NCBI GenBank assembly: GCA_945833925.1
Contig: CAMAFX010000007.1
Span: forward strand, 1-56,364
Length of the DNA: 56,364 nt
Direction of reading: 5' to 3'
From: an uncultured Prevotellaceae bacterium
Lineage (GTDB): Bacteria; Bacteroidota; Bacteroidia; Bacteroidales; Bacteroidaceae
The notes under the pieces were generated by a model, which was given only the letters and a program-made list of their open reading frames with translations, was not told the DNA's origin and made no database searches. Shown in pieces: positions 53,680 through 56,364 of this stretch. The position numbers and the translations under genes are program-made. The first letter of the stretch is position 1. Each line of letters starts with the position of its first letter.

Positions 53680-54597
53680 TCATTTTATGGTCTGAAGCTG
53701 TGAAATGGAGGCCAAATCCCATGTCATGTGTGTCGCTGTCTCAACAATCTGCTGTAATGAGGCCTCTTTGTTTTTCAAGGTCATATATGCCTTGTTGAGT
53801 TCGATAATGAGGTCATGCTGTCTGTTGCTTGATATTCTGCCAATCAAAAAGGAAATGACTTTGATAGCTCCGCCAAGACTGTATGATTCGTCTGGCGTAA
53901 CCTTGCCTGCCGGACCACTTTTGATTAACTGATACATCCTTGCGTCATACAACACTGAGCCGTGCGCACATATATTGCGAACGCAACGTATAGCCACCAT
54001 ATAGTTCTCAAAGACCGCTGTCTGGTTTACCCCGAAATAGAGCGCGATGTCCCGTTTGTCGCTCACACTCTTCAGACTGGTGTAAAGTGTCAGCATACTG
54101 CCAAGCGTCATGTGTTCCAGCGTCTTCCATGCAGGAGCGTACTTATCGGCTTTGTAGTGCTTGTGATGACGACGGATGTTCGCATTCTTTCTGATACCGT
54201 CATAGCAACTGCTGTCAAAACTGTCCACGAAGGACTGATCGACTACGTTTGGGTTGACAAACCAGCATGGGTCGCCCTTGTATCTGTTACTGAGCGTATA
54301 AGTCATATAGGTGCGGAAAGCCACTTCAATCCTGCTGATGTACCTCATGAGGATGTTCCGTATGTCAAAGTCAAAATAGTACAGGGCTACGGCATCCGTG
54401 AACCTCGTTCCGGCTTTCATCTTGTGGTCGCGCTTCTTCAGTTGTGGATAGGTAATCTCAAAAGGGAAAAAGTAGAATCCCAGGCGATAGTAGCCAATAT
54501 CAAGAAGATTCTCCTTCGCCTTTTCCTCGTCCACGATGGTGACATTCCTGTCCCTGATACACTTAATCTGTTCCTCTATGGTTGTTGCTTTCTTCAT
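53680..54597 (-). CDS. Abi_2/AbiF-like abortive infection HEPN protein
   Basis: 305 residues from the ATG at 54597 (M-K-K-A-T-T-I-E-E-Q); the open frame further upstream runs through a duplicated gene fragment and is not coding. Abi_2 landmarks: L-L-D-I-G-Y-Y-R-L-G-F-Y-F-F-P-F, L-Y-Y-F-D-F-D-I-R-N, R-I-E-V-A-F-R-T, and R207-N-I-C-A-H212, the HEPN R-x4-H ribonuclease motif. The next residue is Gly where many relatives have a second His. Such proteins are single-gene phage-defence toxins, or paired with an RNA antitoxin in the AbiF branch. It sits in a 1.27-kb insert between duplicated GGGtGRT ends, with a small-RNA-like unit behind it. Confidence 0.88.
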   Translation of the reverse strand: MKKATTIEEQIKCIRDRNVTIVDEEKAKENLLDIGYYRLGFYFFPFEITYPQLKKRDHKMKAGTRFTDAVALYYFDFDIRNILMRYISRIEVAFRTYMTYTLSNRYKGDPCWFVNPNVVDQSFVDSFDSSCYDGIRKNANIRRHHKHYKADKYAPAWKTLEHMTLGSMLTLYTSLKSVSDKRDIALYFGVNQTAVFENYMVAIRCVRNICAHGSVLYDARMYQLIKSGPAGKVTPDESYSLGGAIKVISFLIGRISSNRQHDLIIELNKAYMTLKNKEASLQQIVETATHMTWDLASISQLQTIK

Positions 54598-54615
54598 TAT
54601 CTTGTAATTTGAATG

Positions 54616-54623
54616 CAAAATTA
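54616..54623 (-). promoter_or_regulatory. -7 box (TAATTTTG) of the abi gene
   Basis: TAATTTTG on the minus strand, 18 nt before the ATG at 54597. A TTG lies about 20 nt further upstream, slightly short for the -33 spacing. Confidence 0.5.
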
Positions 54624-54796
54624 CGAAATAAATTTGTAAACAACAGCCTTTTACAGTTGTTTGTATGTTTTTCAAGCCAAAAAGGTCGTTGGAAATAACG
54701 AAGAAGGGAAGCAAATAGAAGAATCCATCTTCCGTTTGCCTCCATCTATCTTCTTCACAAAGCACAAGGTTAAACTCCACTTGCCTACGGAATTTG
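54624..54796. other. Upstream part of the cassette, no gene seen
   Basis: Between the abi promoter and the duplicated GGGtGRT tail. It contains A/G-rich and C/T-rich arms around 54700-54760 that may pair (AAGAAGGGAAGCAAATAGAAG against CTTCCGTTTGCC-type words). No protein-like frame is convincing. Confidence 0.4.
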
Positions 54797-54886
54797 ATGG
54801 GCTTCCTCGGTATTGGTAACAACCCAATGGTAGGTTGCACCGTTGCTTGCGCTGTACAGGCTGACCTCTTCCTGAACAAGAAGTAA
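54797..54886 (+). pseudogene. Duplicated 3' end of the GGGtGRT gene
   Basis: Encodes the last 29 residues of the intact gene (M-G-F-L-G-I-G-N-N-P-M-V-G ... L-F-L-N-K-K) with only synonymous changes, then the stop. It forms the right flank of the abi cassette and has no 5' part. Confidence 0.9.
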
Positions 54887-54986
54887 ATAGCAAGCCAAAC
54901 GCAATAACAAACTCGTTTGATGATTGCTGCGGCGCAGCATTTACTCGACCGATAGGTCAAGTAAGTGAGAACGCAATAACAAACTC

Positions 54987-55020
54987 AGGTAACTTCTCTC
55001 TATGGGAGGTTACCTTTTTT
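54987..55020 (+). terminator. Duplicated GGGtGRT terminator
   Basis: Same 12-bp stem and T-run as 53409-53442, in the right flank of the cassette. Confidence 0.85.
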
Positions 55021-55064
55021 CGTTTCCAATATTATAATCCTCAAATAAGTCCTAAGTACATTAT

Positions 55065-55102
55065 CAAAACTGTCTGTTTGTCTGTTTGTCGTAAATAAAA
55101 AG
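55065..55102 (+). repeat. Boundary element copy 2
   Basis: Same 38 bp as copy 1. It is followed by AAAAGATTTG and then the 70-bp tandem array. Confidence 0.85.
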
Positions 55103-55120
55103 AAAAGATTTGAGGAATTA

Positions 55121-55330
55121 TTTCCTTTGTTTCCTACCTTTCCTACGAGTCTTTTATATCGTGAGAAATTTAAGAAACGGTGAGAAAGATTTTCCTTTGT
55201 TTCCTACCTTTCCTACGAGCTTTACATTTTCGTGAAAAATTGAAGAAACGGTGAGAAAGATTTCCTTTGTTTCCTACCTTTCCTACGAGCTTTATATTTT
55301 CGTGAGAAATTGAAGAAACAGTGAAAAAGA
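55121..55330. repeat. Tandem array of three 70-bp units
   Basis: TTTCCTTTGTTTCCTACCTT recurs at 55121, 55191 and 55261, with a remnant at 55331. Each unit continues with TCCTACGAG, an A/T core, CGTGARAAATT and AAGAAACRGTGARAAAGA. The period is exactly 70 bp, not a multiple of three, so the open frames across it are spurious. No spacers. Confidence 0.95.
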
Positions 55331-55397
55331 ATTTCCTATAAAAGATAAACTCTACGGAATAGACAGATGGACGAAACTGGTTCCTTAAATAGAATTC

Positions 55398-55464
55398 CGT
55401 CGAAAATCGACGAAAATAAAGATTCTTTCCGTCGAAAACCAACGTTTTCCGTCGAAATTCGACG
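55398..55464. repeat. CGTCGAA palindromes between the 70-bp array and boundary copy 3
   Basis: CGTCGA-AAA-TCGACG (55398-55412) and CGTCGAA-A-TTCGACG (55450-55464) are palindromes, with a half-site CCGTCGAAAACC between them (from 55429). All are preceded by TTCC or TTTCC. They could be protein-binding sites. No gene is seen from 55331 to 55544. Confidence 0.6.
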
Positions 55465-55544
55465 ATATTTACGACGGAGTCTGAAATAGTATTGATACTT
55501 AAACGTAACAAATATGTTATTCGGAAATTGGACACCCTAATTTT

Positions 55545-55581
55545 AAAACTGTCTGTTTGTCTGTTTGTCGTAAACAAAAAG
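55545..55581 (+). repeat. Boundary element copy 3
   Basis: 37 bp matching copies 1 and 2 with a single change (TAAAC for TAAAT). Its A-rich end forms the T-run of the minus-strand terminator of the 65-codon gene. Confidence 0.85.
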
Positions 55582-55585
55582 AAAA

Positions 55586-55620
55586 GAGAGAGGGCACTTC
55601 GCAACGAGGTGTCCTCTCTC
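55586..55620 (-). terminator. Terminator of the 65-codon gene
   Basis: GAGAGAGGGCACTT (55586-55599) pairs with AGGTGTCCTCTCTC (55607-55620), 14 bp with two G-T pairs, followed on the minus strand by TTTTCTTTTT. Confidence 0.85.
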
Positions 55621-55623
55621 TCT

Positions 55624-55821
55624 TTAATGGTTGGTGAGTTTTATGTAAGATGGAATGCAAGCCAGTAGCCGCCTTTTATCTTGTCCATCGGAACTTCCGA
55701 CATCGGGCAACCACATTCCACCACTCTTCATTGGTTCAACACATGTCACCACGGCGTGCTCGATGCTGAAGCAGGGCTTGCCGTCCATGCCGAAAGTTCT
55801 CTTTGTTATTTCTGTAATCAT
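55624..55821 (-). CDS. Small unrecognised protein (65 aa)
   Basis: ATG at 55821, starting M-I-T-E-I-T-K-R-T-F-G-M-D-G-K-P. The composition is protein-like, with C-V-E-P-M-K-S-G-G-M-W-L-P-D-V-G and two further cysteines; no signal peptide or membrane helix. It has an exact promoter (55969-55938), a 5' leader of about 110 nt and its own terminator, so it is very probably a real expressed gene. I do not recognise the family. Its terminator abuts boundary element copy 3, as the abi small RNA's abuts copy 1. Confidence 0.65.
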   Translation of the reverse strand: MITEITKRTFGMDGKPCFSIEHAVVTCVEPMKSGGMWLPDVGSSDGQDKRRLLACIPSYIKLTNH

Positions 55822-55937
55822 TTGGTTTTCGGTTTTTTAATAAATTATGTGTTTGTTTTCACCTTGCCTCCAACTCCCTCGTCCATTGGCCTTCTGGCGA
55901 GAGAGAGGCGGCGTGTGTCAAGCGCTTGAAACTGATG

Positions 55938-55969
55938 CAAAGGTATGGCAAAAAATCGTGGTATACAAA
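55938..55969 (-). promoter_or_regulatory. Promoter of the 65-codon gene
   Basis: Minus strand TTTG (55969-55966), 20 nt, TACCTTTG (55945-55938). An exact Bacteroidota promoter. The ~110-nt leader contains pyrimidine- and purine-rich stretches and the palindrome CAAGCGCTTG, which could be regulatory. Confidence 0.75.
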
Positions 55970-55979
55970 AATCAGTACC

Positions 55980-56364
55980 AAAAATTCATGTGCCGAAGAA
56001 TAGAAAAGAATAGAAAAGAATGAAAAAGAATTTTTCGAAGAATTTGAAGAATTTTAATAAGTATTTATTGATTTGACAAATGAAGTGAAGAGACTTGTGA
56101 GCGAGAATAAAGTGTCCGATGTTTCGTGCCATAAGCCTATGTGGGAAGTGTTGAACCGGTACGTACTCTACACACGTAGCCTGGATAATTGGAACAAAAA
56201 CATTAGGCCATAAACAATACATAAGATGACGGACGGACGGACGGACAGTTTGAAAATATACATAGGGTTTGCGCCTATATATTATATATTAAAGAAATAA
56301 AAAGTAGACAAAAAGAAAGAAAGGGAAGGAGGGTTAAATCGTTGTGCAAAATGGTAGAGAAATA
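55980..56364. other. Right-end intergenic region with short repeats
   Basis: A/G-rich repeats of AGAATAGAAA type (about 55996-56030), a GGAC tetramer run at 56231-56246, and a TATA-rich stretch. The word GACGGACGGACGGACAGTTT with its A-rich continuation (56228-56257) resembles an inverted, degraded boundary element. No convincing gene is seen before the window ends. Confidence 0.45.

Larger units (their letters stand above)
54797..55102 (+). repeat. Right copy of the ~310-bp direct repeat
   Basis: Duplicate of 53215-53524: gene tail, rearranged hairpin region, terminator and boundary element. Together the copies bracket 53525-54796. Confidence 0.85.

Noticed and set aside
54598..54960. N-terminal extension of the Abi_2 protein
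   Set aside because: The extension is antisense to the duplicated GGGtGRT tail and contains the abi promoter box; the ATG at 54597 starts the conserved domain.
55121..55330. CRISPR array
   Set aside because: The 70-bp units follow each other without unique spacers, and no cas genes are present.
55170..55604. 144-codon minus-strand open frame
   Set aside because: It crosses the 70-bp tandem array (period not a multiple of three), a boundary element and a terminator.
55986..56222. 78-codon minus-strand open frame at the right end
   Set aside because: The second half is a Phe/Lys-rich run made by A/G-rich repeats, with no promoter or ribosome site; left unannotated.

Overview
The window looks like chromosomal DNA of a gut or rumen Bacteroidales bacterium, most likely a Prevotella-type (Prevotellaceae) species. 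The evidence is the recurrent Bacteroidota promoter (TTTG about 20 nt upstream of TAnnTTTG), lipoproteins with typical Bacteroidota lipoboxes, many secreted carbohydrate enzymes, and a recurring short C-terminal tag (Y-D-L-x-G-R ... G-I-x-I-x-N-G-K-K) on unrelated secreted proteins.

Layout. 1-550 is a foreign-looking segment joined abruptly to the last ~75 codons of a tamB-like gene (545-778), followed by about 0.9 kb of gene-free, repeat-rich DNA. 1.7-31 kb is mainly a pectin (rhamnogalacturonan-I) degradation region: GH109-like oxidoreductase-fold enzyme, PL11 lyase, tandem-domain CE12 esterase, CotH-domain protein, GH35, GH2, second CE12, and a clan-A-like hydrolase with ricin, FN3 and LamG domains. 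Housekeeping genes are interleaved (acd-etfAB, exonuclease III, Na/Ca antiporter, mltG, tRNA-Thr, tRNA-Cys). There is no SusC/SusD pair and no regulator, so it is not a canonical PUL. 29.9-41.7 kb is a surface-glycan region: flippase, clostripain-like lipoprotein, and a minus-strand operon of beta-helix lipoprotein, GNAT-DegT fusion, GT4, GT2, and a GT2 fused in frame to a subtilisin-like protease. 42-53.3 kb is housekeeping: pepD, Skp-like protein, ribH, TPR protein, recF, DciA-like gene, metH, DMP19-like gene, smpB and a NifU_N/GGGtGRT pair.

The most interesting part is 53.2-56 kb. The 3' end of the GGGtGRT gene, with its terminator, is duplicated 1.6 kb downstream. Between the copies lies a 1.27-kb cassette with an Abi_2/AbiF-like HEPN protein (R-N-I-C-A-H motif) and, just beyond its stop codon on the same strand, a near-perfect promoter, a structured ~95-nt segment and an intrinsic terminator. 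This reads as a protein plus small-RNA defence or toxin-antitoxin unit. A 37-38-bp element is repeated three times around this cassette and its neighbour, which holds a 3 x 70-bp tandem array and CGTCGAA palindromes, and it abuts the terminator of a 65-codon gene with its own strong promoter.

All functions are inferred from reading the sequence. No database search was run.
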